From contig NC_091409.1 of the NCBI RefSeq assembly GCF_032191515.1, forward strand, positions 3,612,501 through 3,676,500: a stretch of 64,000 nucleotides of DNA, given 5' to 3'. This DNA comes from Phaenicophaeus curvirostris (taxonomy: Eukaryota; Chordata; Aves; Cuculiformes; Cuculidae). A program made the position numbers and the translations under genes. Under the pieces are notes generated by a model. The model was not told the origin of the DNA and made no database searches. It saw only the letters and a program-made list of their open reading frames with translations. Below are positions 49,095-63,786 of the stretch, one piece after another (position 1 is the first letter of the stretch; each line of letters begins with the position of its first letter).

Positions 49095-52000
49095 GTCTGT
49101 GCTACAGAAAGATGAATATCGATTAATGTAGGACCAGTTTTAGGTCCATATATTGCTGAAGCAGCCCAAAGAAAACTGAATTTAATTTTGTGCTATTAAA
49201 TTATTCCGTGCACGCTTTGTTTGGTTAATGCTTTGGGCATAAACCCAGACATTTCCTTCATTGGTAACACTGTAATCTGAACATCTGAAATCTTAGGCTA
49301 ATGTTTGTGGAAATATCCTGCTGAGAACACGCCGATATGTCACTGTTAGGAGCAGCCTTAAGCCATTGCCGCCCCTTGGAAATGTGCCTCTGAAAGTGTG
49401 TGCTTAGTTATCATCTTTTCTTGTAATAAATGGTGATCTTTGCTTCTGCAGTCCATCATCAGACATTCAGCATTCTTCTTGTTAACATCTATCTGTGTCT
49501 TCTAAGAGTAATTTTTAGTTTTCTGCTGTTTGTATTCCCTAATGGTAGATATTTGGTGGTTTTATGCTCAGCTATGTACAAAAAGAGTATAAAACCTATT
49601 AATTGTTTTCAAAGGGAACAACAATAACTTATTCTGACCTTTAAAATGCGATGAGACAAACATGGATGGCTTTACTTTTTCTCTCTAGGCAGGTGCAGAG
49701 TAGTACCTCAAAAGAACCATTATTTTGTGCCTTTATTCCAATGTGTACATAAATGCTTGCATAACCCTTGCACAGCTGCTGTACAAACTACTCATGCCAC
49801 AAGTATTAGTAATCCTAACAGGGGAGGTTGCATGGAAAATTGGGGTGTGTATGCTAAACCATATGTACCATGCCCCTGAATCATAAAACTTCTGTTGCTA
49901 GAGCGGAGAGATCTTCAGAGACCGGGGGTTTTTACAGGTCTGTAGGAAGCAGGATTATATACAACAGCTGCACCACACAGCTTCTCTCCTGTTGAGGCTT
50001 ATCTTGTGCATTTAAATAAGCAGGAAACAGAATGTGGTCCAACATTATCTTAATATGGCCTCAGCTTCTACTTATATTTATATTTCATTTCCATAGGAAC
50101 AATTATTTTAACTGTTTATTTTGAATACATACTAAAGCTGCTCGGAGTGGAAGTTCTGAGCTGCCAATTTCGAGCTGCGTGGGGCTGCAGGCATACAATG
50201 TGCATTTTCTGCCTCTGGTTCTGCCTAGAAAATAACCTCCTTTATATCTGTAATGATTTATAGCAGCGTTTCTGAGCTGCTCTGAAACAAGATGGAAGTT
50301 GAAGATTCATTTGATTCTCTGAAGACCTAGCCACAAAAATCCCTTCCGAAGTTGCGCTGAGCAGCACGGTTTGGCCCCACTTCTCCATGGTTTGAGGAAC
50401 ATTCCAGCTCCTGGTCTGAGCGAGGGAGGAGGTTTGCCACATTACAAGTGGCTGCGTGAAGCAATCTACCAGAGCTTTAGCAGCCGAAAATCATTAATCT
50501 GAAGTTTATTCTGGAGGATTTTAAAATAATATGAGGGGACTGTTTCCTTTGTTGGTGTCAACTGGTATAACATGGGAGTAGATGGAGGTAGGCTTGCTTA
50601 CAGCAGCCGAGGAGCTCACCTGGGCTCTCTCCGTGTATATGGACTGGCTGGTATTGCTGCTGCTCTTCTGGTGGAAGAGACTTTAGTTTCAAGTGCAACT
50701 CTGTAAGAGTTTATCTTCCTGAGACGGGGACTTCTAAGTTTTCAGTCGGAAAATTTTTGCTTCCTAAACAGTGCTTAGCGGGCACTGAGTTTGCTTTGTG
50801 AAGTGCATCTTTTCAGCATTCATCCAAAGCCTTTTCTGCAGTTGTCTGAGCCCCATAGGCAACTATATACTGTTAGACTATTAAGATAATTTTTCAGTTA
50901 AGACATTGTCAAACTGCAAGCGGGACAATAGAAACAAAACCCCTTTTGTTCTGACTAAACTGTTCCTAATGACCCCCTCTATAAACAGTGGCACCAGCGG
51001 AGGTCTCAACAAGGCTCTTCATTGAGACCCCTTTCAAAAGGACAAGCAGAGCAGAACATGGGGCAGAAACTCTCAGAGTTACTGCACTTTGCTCCGCTTT
51101 GGTGGTCTGACCACAAGAGAGAATCTGTTTTTGTTGTTCGTGGCACCCAAAAAGAATAATTTAAAAGCATGAATTTCCACAATTAGCATCCTATAAAGAG
51201 TTCTAAATATTTGGATTGTCGGGAAAACAGCAGAAGGAAGCACTTTGTTTATTTGTTTGTTTACTTAAATTAAGGGGCTATAAAGTAAACTCTTATGAGT
51301 TCCATATAAAAGCTTAATTCTTTTTTTCTTTATGAGATTAGTTGTTATCTGTTAAACTCATATGAAAATAGAAATGTAAAGTCCAAAGGAGTTAAGATTT
51401 TTACATTCCAGTAAGATCCTCACATTTGTTTTGAGGGTAAGAGTCAACCTTTTGCATAAAATGTATTTATCATGAGCAAGGGAAAACTCTGAGCAGGGGA
51501 AAGGTTTCAGTTGCTTAGTTTCTAGAGAAATTGGAGATAGGGTGACAGACTGAAACCAATAAGGACCAAACTCTTGTTCTTCCAGATGAGTAATTGTAGG
51601 ATGCTCTGTGGGGCACTCTGTACAGGTTGTAGCAAAGACAGCGTGTCTTCATGCAGTTGAGGGCTATGGAGATTAAGAATTGCTTCCTGATTATTTCTGT
51701 CCTTATTTTGGTGTCCTGAGTACATCAGAAGAATAGCACAGAAGACGCTCCTCTTAAACAAAAACCTATATAGAGAGCATCTTCATTGTACGTAACCAAG
51801 AAGCAATGATAGGCCAGGCAAGAAGAGTCCATAATTTGGATGATTTGGGAATTACACTGACTGTTTGCAAATAGAAAGGCCAACGTCTTCTGAAAGAAGC
51901 TGGATTTTGCGTTCTAGTATCTATGAGGGGTATTTCTAACTTACAGCGTGGGCTACTGCTTCATTTGTAAATGGATAGGAAGAGATGATGAAAAGAGAAG

Positions 52001-52990
52001 ACAGGAACCACATATTCTGAGTAAAGGCTAAATCAAGTAATTCCTGCAAGATTCAGAATACTGTCAAGTCTCCATGATATGCAGGGGGTCACTTGTGGGA
52101 AGCGCTCAGCATTTAGCAGCTTTGGGCATTTGTTTTTTTTAATTATGGAGAGAGCCCACTCTTCCTTCGTAGGAGGGTGGGATGGAAGTTTCAGTGTGTC
52201 TTGGGAAAAGGAAGGATTTGGGTAAGTGCAGGATGAAGGTCTAATGCCCTGTGACAGGATACCGGGAGAAGGAGAAATGTCAAAGAAATCTTTAAAAGGT
52301 TTCCAGTAGAAACAAAGGAATCTTTGTGAAAGATACTGTTAGCAAGTCTAATGGAAGGCATGGGGGTGCAAAATGAATTGAGAGGATTTGCAAGTTTTTG
52401 TTCTTGCCTCGAGGCTTAGAAATAGGCTGAGCATTTACTGTTTACTATATTTGGTATGTATGGAAGAGCAGTTTGGACATCAAGGGAGCTAATAAAATGC
52501 AGAGACTAACTCATCTCTTCAGTGCAAGCTGTGTTGTTCTAGGGACAGAGAAATTGCTTCTCTTAAAGGACAGTTCTGAGGAAGAGCAGCTAAGATTTGA
52601 TCTGGCCTTTTGTGAAAACAACTGTTTTCAGGGCAGCGCAGCTGAGGTCCATAAACATGCTCCAGTGTTTTCTATTAATGCAGTTTTGTTTTCCTTCTTT
52701 GCATGCGTGTAAGCATTGTACAGAGCACGGTATGTCTGGTTTTCAAGATTAAATATGGTAACTGTGTAATGTGATACCACAAAGGTACGGTATTCATTTT
52801 GTCACAACTTTCCTCAAAAATCCACATTTGAGGATTGTTTTTACTGAAAATTTCTGAAAAAAGACTAACTGTATCTGGCTAAAATTTACTGCCTCAGGAA
52901 CTTTCTGGTTGAGAAGTTCAGGTGGGTAGACTGAAAAAACATCCTTGGTTTCTGAATATATCTATAGAAGTTTATGAGAATTAAAATTTA

Positions 52991-53041
52991 GAATCATAGA
53001 ATTATTTGGTTGGAAAAGACTTTGAAGATATCCAGTCCAAC
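52991..53041 (-). mobile_element. CR1 LINE 3' end fragment
   Basis: AATCATAGAATTATTTGGTT followed by GGAAAAGACTTTGAAGATAT and CCAGTCCAAC is the reverse complement of a CR1 3' terminus. About 50 bp survive. Confidence 0.85.
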
Positions 53042-55019
53042 ATAAATGAACAGATTAATTTCTAACCATGTTAAATGCCATATAAACTAGATCTTAGTTA
53101 ATGTTTTGACAATCAGTTCTCATGTTTAAGGATCATATTAGAGGTGTGTTAACTGTTAATCATCAAGAACAAGCATGTCAGATCTTTTTTATTCTAGTTT
53201 TCATATGATCACATTGGGATAAAGGTGAGCAAAAAGTAACAACATGAACTCTACGTTAACTTGAACTGATGTAAAATTGCTTTCTCTTGAAATTGATGAA
53301 TCTGGTTGTACATTGATTTCCTAAGACAAAGTGTTCTTACTACTTTCAAACAATCTTGTGATTATCTTAGAATTTATTAATGTTACTAATTGTTTATCCC
53401 AATGAGAATAAAATCTTATTGCAAGCTTTTGACCTACACTAGCAACAGTAGGACACGCGTATATTGGTATAAAGCAGCAGTCTTTAGATTTTTCTGTTTT
53501 CCAGAATTTAGTGGCAGGCAATTCTTTATATCACATCAAAGCAGTCTGTCTTATTTACCTTTCTGGATCCCAGTAAAAGCAGCTCATGGGCCCCAAATGC
53601 TTGTGAAGCACACTTTAAAAAACAGTGATATGGGACAATACAGAATGCACAAATCAATTTGTATTTTCCTATGCAAGAGCTAAATGTCTGTCACCCTTCC
53701 AAAGGCCAGCAACTTGGATCAAGTTATAAGAGAAAAAATGAATCAAAGAGTTAAGAGTGGTGTGCTGAGAATTAGAGTTTTCCAGAGAGAAAAAAAAAAA
53801 ATCTAGTGTATATATATAAAAAAGAAGTCAATGGTTTTGACATTTGTTTTAGATTTGTCACAGAATGATTTAAAAAACAAAACTTGAATAGAAAGAATGA
53901 GACATCCCAGAATAGCCAACATCCAGTGGCTAGGGTATTTACTTGGGCCATGTCCAAGTAGTGCTTTATGGGATTTGGAGCAGACATTTGACATAATGTT
54001 TTCAATGTTATTTTTGTCAGACTCAAATTTGGGCTCTGAAGTGGTTTGGGAAAGAGTTTGCTTGGAGTCCTGTACCTCCTAGGTGAGACCTGGTCACTAG
54101 GTTGATTCACTACTCAGTATTTCTTTGGCCTATGGAATTTCATTTTTATTTTTTTAAACAAAGTAAAGTAGCCATACAGAGAATAGACAGGCAATTATTC
54201 CATTGCATTTGTAGGGTGATATCATATATGTGGGTATTTTTCTGAATGTGGGAGTGACTAGAGTAACATCCACATTTCTACTCCATTCTCATTCAGAACA
54301 GATTTTTCTCACGGAAATACCTGAACCTGCCTAAGAATATTTTCATGGAAATCAATATATTACTTTAAAAAAAATATTTTTGGCACGTTGGCATTTTCTG
54401 ATGGCAAAAAGCACTTTGCCCAAGAATTTCCAACCAGCTTTTCTGAACTGAGAGCTACCTCTGTATTGTACATACATGAGGCAATGAGGCACTTGCCTTC
54501 AGTATATTTGTAGGTTTAATGCCTGGGATGATAAAAGCTGTGCATGTAAATTTGTGGGAACTTCATAAGAAATAGGTACACTAAAATATAAAAAGCTGCT
54601 AATGACTGTCTTTCAACTAATACTGAAATTAAGTTAAATTCAGTACATAAGGGGAAAAAACCGGATAATTTATTGGACTGAAATTTCAGCTCTTCTCTGC
54701 TTTGCAAACACGGATCTTTCAATCCAGTCCTTTCATCTTTGTTCCCAGTCCCGCTCTGAATCTCATCAAGCTCCACTGGACACACATGTTCAGCCTCTCT
54801 TTCTGGTTTAGCTTGTGCTCCTGCCAACCTCCCACTATTTTATACTCCTTCCTCCCCACTGTCTGTCTTACACCCAGCCCTGATCCTACCACAAACGCAC
54901 TTCCCTAGCGCTGTGCGCCCTTGGGCATTATTGACTAATAACTGAGACTTGCAAGTGTCCCAGGGAAATCTAGAGGTGGAGAGCATGCATTTCAACAGCT
55001 CGGTATCTCCATGCCTCAG

Positions 55020-55330
55020 CGTTCTCAATTCATTAATCAGCGTAGTTAATCTTAAAGATGTTTATCATTTCTGCAGCTGGTTATTGGAAAGCTGATTACT
55101 GGCTTAATGGCCCTACTTGAAAACAGTTATCCCGTTACTGTGGGTGAAGTCGATCTCGTTCAGCATTGTTACAGATTATGTGTGCAGTCAATGCTTTGTT
55201 TTCCTAGAATTAAATGGAAATATATTTTGCTTCGGACTTTAATTATGGCTTGTTAAATGATACTGAGCAATATTAGGGGTAGCTATGTTTGATGTCACGT
55301 GTGCCTCTCGGCTCTATTCCCTTATTCAGA
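55020..55330. promoter_or_regulatory. Candidate distal regulatory block, about 10.8 kb upstream of BMP7
   Basis: Complex, non-repetitive AT-rich sequence with repeated homeodomain-type words (TTAATCTTAAAG, GGCTTAATGG, TTTAATTATGGC) and a CACGTG E-box in GTCACGTGTGC near 55297. Inference from composition and word use only. Confidence 0.3.
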
Positions 55331-56689
55331 TTTGGTTTCAGTAATGTTTCATTTCTGAGATTTATTTCTGAACAATTGAAGTGCCTAGAAGTGGAAATGA
55401 AGGCTTTGCTGTCCCAGCATAGCAATCTAAGACATCTCTAGGCCAGGATTTGGTATAGGTGTGCTAATTCACCTACAGAGAATAATAAAAAAAAAAAAAA
55501 TTACCAACTTAGAAGCAGAATTTATTAGCTCTGGTGCAAGTTTCTTCTTCTGCTCCTAGAACCTGGTCTAGCTCATCTTGAGGTAACAGAGACAGTCTGA
55601 ACAGGTGCTGTACAGACTTCCTGTAATTTAGGAAGCACTGCGTGATGCTCCACTTTAGATTAAATACATAAACAAGATTCTACTGACTTCTGATCAGCAG
55701 AGATCCTGTCCTGCGTCTTGGTCTGGTTCCCTAGGGAAACTACCTGTGCAATCTTATTTGTCTGACCCAGTTTCCAATACGCTGACAGGTTACTCAGAAA
55801 CTTTGGAGATACTGTTTTGTAAGAACAGCACCTAAGCAGAGGAAGGAATCTTTTATCAATGCTCTCATTGAGGAAGAAAGAAGGATCTGGCGATTATTCA
55901 TAGTGTTTGACAGCAGCAAGCCAGTCAACAGATTTGCACATCGCTGTGATATTTGTTGGCGAAGGCACTGCTGTATTCAGCTGCCAAATCAAAAACCATG
56001 AAGCGATGGCTAGGGGAAGGGTACTTCCCAGGGTCTAAGAAATACTGCATATTCTGGAGTGGGGGTGACGGGTGAGAGTCTGGAAGGATGAAGGGGAGGG
56101 CTGGAGGCATGGCAGTGTGTTGTGGTGGAGGACAGGAGGGCAGCTGGAGTTATTCCAGCAGAGGTGTAAGAGATGTAACATAAATCCATAAAGAATCAAG
56201 CTTAATTAGTTCCACTTTTCAGGGAATAATTTGTTAGGAAAATATTGAGGTCTTAATTTTGGTGTTTTGGATACATTTACACTGTGATTTAACGCTTCTA
56301 CAATTGAGTTTATCAGTTGTAGCTGGTGTACTGCCTTGCTGTTATGAAGCAGGAATCTGCTGTTATTTGACCTGAAAAGATCATTATACTAGCTTTATTT
56401 GGTGTGCATTTAATAAAGTTGTAGCTGTTGTGACTATAACTCATGATTCCCGTGTCATTCTGCAGTGGTGTAACCAGCGATTCAGCATTCCAGTAACATC
56501 AGTTCAAAGAGAAGCATGAGAGACTCAAATGTATGCCAGAGCATTGTGACTTTTATTACTCCTCTCCTCCTGCACTCTGCTCTTAGGAAGATACATTCTC
56601 TAGCTGAAGAACTGAGGAGTACAAAGCATCCTTAGATCTTGTAGTGCAAAATGTAAAAAGTGATGTTATCTTTAGAAAGTGGACTTTAG

Positions 56690-57010
56690 ATTCTATCAGC
56701 GCACATTTAGCATAAAGCATTTCCTATGGTAATGCCTCTCACTTTCCCAGACTTTTAAAGGCTCCAAGTGGCACACAGGCTGCAGACCTCTTTGTAATGT
56801 TAATGAATCATCTTAATGGACTGTTTTAGCAGAAACATTCATCACCTTTTGTACCACAATGATTTTTTTTGTTATACTTAAATGGTTAAGTAGGCAATAA
56901 ATGCCTATCAGACCAACCGCTATGGTCTAGTAATCCACCTCGCTATAAATCACCAGCGGATTATTATTGTCCTGTTTAATTAACACTCTTAAGGGATTCT
57001 ATCGTTGGAT
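56690..57010. promoter_or_regulatory. Candidate distal regulatory block, about 12.5 kb upstream of BMP7
   Basis: Contains TAATGTTAATGAATCATCTT, TTTAATTAACAC, GGATTATTATTG and an imperfect palindrome GACCAACCGCTATGGTCT. Low simple-repeat content and high word complexity resemble conserved non-coding sequence; not tested by alignment. Confidence 0.3.
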
Positions 57011-60000
57011 AGACTTTCACCTTGCACTAAGCAGGCATTAACGTTTGAAACGAGAAAAAAATGTGTTTATGTGAAGAGTGTTAATCAGTGTGACCTGGAA
57101 CTGGTAGCAGTGGGTTGGATGAAATATGTGCATGTGCGTATATGCCTGCGTGACCATGGATGGAGGTTCCTTGCATCAGTTTTCAATGGAAGCTATAATC
57201 AGACCTATGGAATACTTGTTTAAGTCCTAACGAATGAGAGTTTAGGTATCATTCGTATTAGGCCTTAAAGATATTTGGCTATGTCTGGTTGTAACTAGCA
57301 GCTTTAAAGATTTTAATTCCAGAAGTGAGGAAGGTGACCGTTTCTGTGAGTCTACACTTTGTGTGTAATACAGGTTTCTTTGTGGTCTAATTCAGTCTGG
57401 AGTGTTTTTAAAGGACCAGATCAAACCCTTTTCTTTCTCTGCAACAAAAGTTGAGAAGGGGAAGTCTGATCCTGTTGCTCCTCTGTGAACTCTTTTCAAA
57501 CATCACAGCCAGAAAGAGTAAGCTAAGCAGCAAGAGTTCCTGGGAAAGCAGGGGGGTCCATAGGCTTAGATGCTCTTTGCAGAACAATCCCCGCAGCTCT
57601 TTTGCAAACGAAATTCCCACAGTGGGACACAAGCCTGATACAGGATCACTGTCAAAATACAAAAATTTTTGAATGTTGTACTGCTTAGTGCTGGTTTTTT
57701 CCTCTTAGCACAATATCAAGATGGCAGGTTTTTTTTTTTTTCGCCTGTAATAAAATTTAATGCATTTACTAGTAATTTCCTCATCTTTTGTCAGGAGAGA
57801 AAGACATTTGAAAAAGGCTCTTGTTCAGGCCGTGTTTCCCACCCATGAAATCTTATCCTGCTTTCTTTGATTTTGTTACATTCGTAATACTAGTCGTGCA
57901 CTTTACCAACTACACATTCTATGGAGACCAGCACTAACAGCAGTTATGTGAGATAACCAAGTGCTCGATTTCCATATTACAGACAGAACAACTAATATGT
58001 AAATGTTCAGAGATTTTCTGAAGTGTTTACCAGTCAAAATTAATAGCATAGCTCAAGAGACTCTGTTTCTTGTCTGCGCACAAACCTGGTATGCACATCC
58101 CTTTCCTCTTGGCATTTTGTTAAATTATTTCCTAGTATGGACTCCTGCGAATTAAAGAACAAATAAAACTGCTAATAGAATGCAAACACGCTAAATCTTT
58201 TCAATTAAGAGACTGAATCTCTTAGTATAAATTCATTTCCTGAAACAAAACTCCAATTATGGAAGATTAATTCTTTCCTCTAAGATTGCATGGCTTTATT
58301 GTCTAACAAAATCTTCTGTTGCATAAATGGAAATGTGCTATTTAATGTAGTCTGCTGATCAGACTCAAAACCTTAGCATTAGCATTTTCACTGGGTACTT
58401 TTGTTTCAGTTGCACACCAATGTGCTGGGTTTTAGTCTATTTGTAACCGAAAAGGTGTGAAATGGTTCACTTCTGAACACGTGGGGAAACCGCAGGCAAC
58501 ACTAAAGGTGTTTGAACCAGATGAGAAATTAAACTAGGCTTATAAAGAGTTTATTGTTATTGCGTGAAGAACTGCAGTGATGGAAAATAAGAATATCTTA
58601 TGTGCGTTGTGAGGAGGTATGTGTGCATTGATCATACAATAGTGTTTTCAGATCGTTTAACAGAGATGCACAAAACCCACACAGTTTCAAGTGTGGGCAT
58701 GTCCTGAGAAGAATCTCCTTCATTCCCTCCAGACACACCCTGCTAATTAAATCCATCATTGCCTAGCAGTAAGCCCCAGGGTTCAATCTTTTCTGGAGCA
58801 CTGTTACTATCCAACGTTTTAGCTCATACAGTGGGCAGCCAAGATTTCATGTCTATGCATACAGTAGGACTGCTAGCCAATATTTCCTACAGTTTCCTCC
58901 TCTCCATCCCAATCTGGAGAGATGTATATAGATATAAATAGGTAAAGTTTCAACATTCCTTTCAGATTACTTTCTTATATCCTAACACAATAACCTGTAT
59001 GAGGGTGGCAAGTTGAAGTCGAATAAAATCAGGAATCTGTGCTCCATGTAGCTAGCTGACCATGAGAAACAGCAACAAGGATGGATATTGAATGACTTCT
59101 ATAGTCCAGCCAGGTTTTATCAGAACAGGTCATCAACCTGTAGGGTGCTCAAACCTGTTCCACTGCTTCCCCATTGATTCAATATCTGGAGGCATTTACT
59201 CGTATATCAAATTCTCCATAATCTATTTTATCTTAATCACACCCAAGTTCTTTTTCAAGCTAGGGCAAAAAAGTTCCCTCAAGTGGTGAGAAAAGATGGT
59301 ATATCTCCTTAATGTACTTCTGTACATTGAATTTCCTTGGAGCCAAACTATGATCTCAGATTCCCATGGGCTGAAATATCAGTGGGACGGCAGGGAGTAT
59401 AAGGGAGGCAAAATCTGCCTATGTATGCTCAAATGTTAAGGAATTTAAAAACTGATTTTTTTATTTGATTGCAGAACTGACATGCCTGGGGGAAGGAAGG
59501 AATAGTGGGAGTGTGTAGCTTCCAGCCAAGTACACATGACCAAAATTCCTTCTGAATCTCAATATTTGTATCATCAAAAACAAGACAGAGGGTCTTGCCT
59601 GGGATTGTCACCTGTTCCTGTCATTTAGGGATTTCCACTCTTCTTCCTGTGTGTTTGTTCCTGGCCTATTTTCCTGCTCTTGCTACATCCCCTTCTCCTT
59701 GGCTCAAGCTTCTGAGTGGTTTTGTCTGTGGTTTTCCTCTGCGCTTTTTCTCTCTCTCTTTTTTTTTTTCTTCTTCCCTTCCCTAATCTATGACAATAAG
59801 AGTCAGAGGGAGCAGACTATAGATATGTTAAGAATAAAATAAAGTAAAATAAAATATCTCAACTGACTGACATGGGAAATGTAGACATAGGCTGATCACT
59901 CACTGTCTTGTTCAACTCAGTAAGGGGCATCATAACTAACTAGCAGATAGCAGGTTCAAGGAGACACCTCTTTGAGAGTAGTTGTGGTTCCAGACGTTCT

Positions 60001-63000
60001 TGAGTCATAAACAGAAGGGGCCTGGGAGGCTATGCTGAGTAAGCATCTCTAGATGCTTTTCTTATACTCTTCTCATGAAGGAGAAGATTTGGGTAGGTGG
60101 ACCTTGGATTAACAAGTATAATATGTCATATGCCTTTCATTAATAATAAAAGGCAGGAGGCAATTTAGCCTTTAGTTGTCAAACAGGACTACAAAGTGTT
60201 GTGGTGTTTGCTTTCCTCCTACTTCTCCATCTCTTAAAACAGTCCTGGGAAGCACAGTAGATATTTCTTATATTTTGTTCCCAGCTGTTCTAAAAAGTTC
60301 ATATAAAAGCTCTTCTCATCAAGAAAATGTATATGGCATATATGAGTCCTTTTAGCAATATGTTGAAGGAGAGAGACATTATTAAATCAGATTCAAGCTG
60401 GTGAACTTACTATAAAGGGGATGAACTCTCATGGGTGACTTTTTTTTTTTTAAAAGCATTTCAAACACTGGTTGATCTGATAGAGCATAAATCAATATTT
60501 ATATACCTCCAGCCGTTATCTTTACCATGGCAAACTTTCTGTAAGACAGAAATCAAATGGTCAGAAAGCTGTGGTTAGCGTGTAGGCAAGTTCATATCTC
60601 AGTTTTTAACACTGTGGAGATAGTTATGTCACCCATGCTGTAAATATTTTGTGTTTCTCAAAGAGAGAGTTTGTATTGAAAATATTAAGTGCTGATCTGT
60701 GGAAACTGAAAAATGAAAAGGAAACAAAATCAGTCTCACTAGGTACTGAAAATTTGAACTTCAGCCTTTTCCTCGTTGTCATCTTTATGTCACTTTCCTC
60801 AGCTATTAGCAACGCTGTGTTTTTCCACTACACTTGGTTTTAGAGAAGCTGACTTTTGTGCAGGATGCTCCAGTGACTGAAATTCCATTGCTCTATTACA
60901 ACACAGATAGTGGCATGGCCAGAAAAAAGCAGAGTATGACAGGTTTTTCCGAGGATGAATTACTTCTGCATCTGTGCCCCGGGGACTAGCTAGTATAAAC
61001 AACTAGTATAAATAGCCAGCATAAATCAATGCAAATATGCTACTACTAATCTTGCCAATAATGATGTGAGAATGAATGGAATACAAAGATGAACTTTACA
61101 TACTGTTAGCACCCATCTGCCTCACTGCATTTGTAGGCAAGGTTCTTGCCTAGGAAGTCAGTTGGCAAAACTTACATTTTTTTCTCTTTAAATTTATGGT
61201 GAAAATATGCATTTGTCCTGCACAGAAATGTTTTACATATATTAAGTCCATTTGGGGATTTTTATAATCATGAAAACTTGAAAACAATTATCGATTATAA
61301 TTTCTCAGACGCTCAGCAGAAAGTATTCTTATTATAGTGTTTTAGCATGACTGACTTCAGTCGGTTTAATGTATTTATTACAAGTGTGTCATATAAAACA
61401 CTGAAAAATAATTTCAAAGTAAAAATTTACTTTTAGTTCAACTCTCTATCAGAAAACTGAATGAAGGCCAAGAACATGCATAAAAAAAATCAAGACTGTT
61501 GTTGTTTCCCCATAACAGTAGAAAATTGGTATGAATGAGAATGATGACTATCTATTCTGCAAGAATTTATCTTATAAAACACGCATTATTTAATTTATGA
61601 AATGAGGTTGTTTCCTACTAGGACTGGAAATCAGTTTGAATCTCTATAAATATTGGCTTTTGCATAATATAAATAATTTTTTTATGTTCTACATTATCTG
61701 TGACTAAATCCATCTGATATGAGTACAGTGACCTCTTTGGTTTGTGTTGTGTTGGTTTTCTTTCTGCACAAGGAGACTGAATACAATGTGAATGAAAAAC
61801 AAACTCCTGAGAGATGCACAGAGTGTTAGGAAAACCCTGCAATCAGTCATCTTTCCGATCTCCAGTCTTGTGAGTTTGAAGGCTATGCCCAAGTTTTTCA
61901 AAATACATTCCAATAGAGAAAAAAGATAAATGTTTTCTTCCAGTATTCCACCTATTTACTTAACTGAATTCTCCTACTTTGGCCTTTCTTTGTCTTGCTT
62001 TTTCCAGTTCCAGCCTGAGAGATTTCTAGTTCGGCTTCCTAACTCCTATTTATCATTTTCTTCCTACTAGACACTCTTTTGGTTCCTTCCAGTGTAACAA
62101 TGACGTGAAAGGGTTTAGGTAATAATCTTGTAATGGATTGCTGCACCAGAATGAAACCTCATTTCTTTTTTCCCAGGACTCCCTAGGAGTCCTTTTGCCA
62201 CAGCTTCTTTCTCCCCAAGGAGAGTTTACAAAATTGTTCTTGTGGCCATTCATTCTGTCAGTATGAGTGGACAGTCTGATTCCCATCAGCTCCCACGGGC
62301 AGAGCTGTGATTCCCAGAAACGTACCGTCAGCCCAGCACTTCTTAGAACTGTTAGAATTACTTCCAAATGCCAGGCTAGAAGTGCCTATGTTTCAGTCGT
62401 GTGTCAGTAATCCCAATACAAACACAGAGCTGTAAAGATTTGGATTCCTCAAGACAACTGATGTGTTGTAATTGTTTTCCTCCTATGAATTATTCAAACT
62501 ATCAATTTATTGCTATTATAATATGTCTATGTGAATCTGAGTCTTTATTTTCCTATGGTGGCTTTTTAGGGCTTTTTGTTAGCAAATATGGCTTTACAAA
62601 AAGTTTTGTCTTTCTCTGCCAGAATATACAATATATATGAATGTATGTATCTGAATATTTATTTTAGGCAGTAAAACTTTATAATCAAGAATCCTTGAAA
62701 AACTATAGACTTTCAAAAATAATTTGAAAGTACCAGAGAGGCAACATTTTGTTTTTCTTACTACTTTCCTTACATGTCATGATATAATTTGTTTGGTGAA
62801 TCCAATTTGCTGGAAGTAAACCTACATTCCAGCAAATGTAGTCCCTCTAGAATAAGCATGTTTTACAGGAATTAAGTAATTTTAATGGAATTTTTTTAAA
62901 GCTATTTTAAGTAAAAATGAAGATTTTGATGTATTTGCCATCATAATATGGCTGAAATATCTAGAAAATTAATTTACTTTAAAAACTTGAAAGAACAATT

Positions 63001-63786
63001 CTCTCTTGCTTGAATCTTTGAGAAGAGCCAATATGTTGTAATAGCAGCTGTTCAGCAACACCTCTTTTTTGCTTACATTACATCACGAATTTGAGGCACC
63101 CTGTCGTTAAAATGCGAGTTAGGAATTGGCTCTCCTGATTTGCTTCTTAGCATTCTATAATTTTGCTGAGGATATGATCTCATCCAGCTCTCCAAACCAA
63201 ATAAGAATCAGGATTGGTTGATGGGCACGTTACTTTTCCTTCTGATGAAGTATCACAGAATTATAGCTTCAGCTTAATTTTATAGAGAAAGCATTAAATA
63301 TTGTTTTCTTAGAACTAATTAATGGATGATGGTGTCTTCAGCAGTGGCATTTCTACAGGAGTCATTTTTTATTTCTGCTCCTTGACATGTTAGGGTCCAA
63401 TCTTGTGTTCCTGGACCTCAAAACTCCTTGTGAATGGATCCAAACGTGGAAGCATTCCAGCACAATACATGAGAGACCCTTTAACATTACAGAGCAGAGA
63501 ACATGCAGAAAAATATTGAAATAATAAATTAACACTTCATCAGATTTTCCAAAAGGAACTCTCTCTCTGGTAACAAATGCTAGATCCACCTGTCATCCAC
63601 CTGTGCCTAAGGCATGAAGGAATTCTTAACCTTGAAACGGTGCTGCTGACAGCAAGTGGCTATTTATTGTTTATTTATGGTTTATTAAAATTAATGTGCT
63701 AACACCAAAAAAGCTTGGCTTTTGCAGAGGCATGGAACTGTTTTATATTTCTTTCTAAAAATGTGTATGATGTTATCAGAAAACTG

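Larger units (their letters stand above)
45218..52990. other. Upstream intergenic DNA
   Basis: Apart from the MIR remnant at 45905-46005, short (AAT/ATC)n near 45478-45500, a TA tract near 49003-49015 and the 17-bp direct duplication at 49061-49094, no gene, RNA gene or named repeat was recognised. The open frames are short and unlike known proteins. Confidence 0.6.

Noticed and set aside
57940..58080. Possible further MIR remnant
   Set aside because: Only TTTCCATATTACAGACAGAA and a loose downstream likeness; too diverged to support.
60985..61027. Three near-repeats of AGTATAAA(C/T)
   Set aside because: Short, imperfect AT-rich duplication with no further structure.
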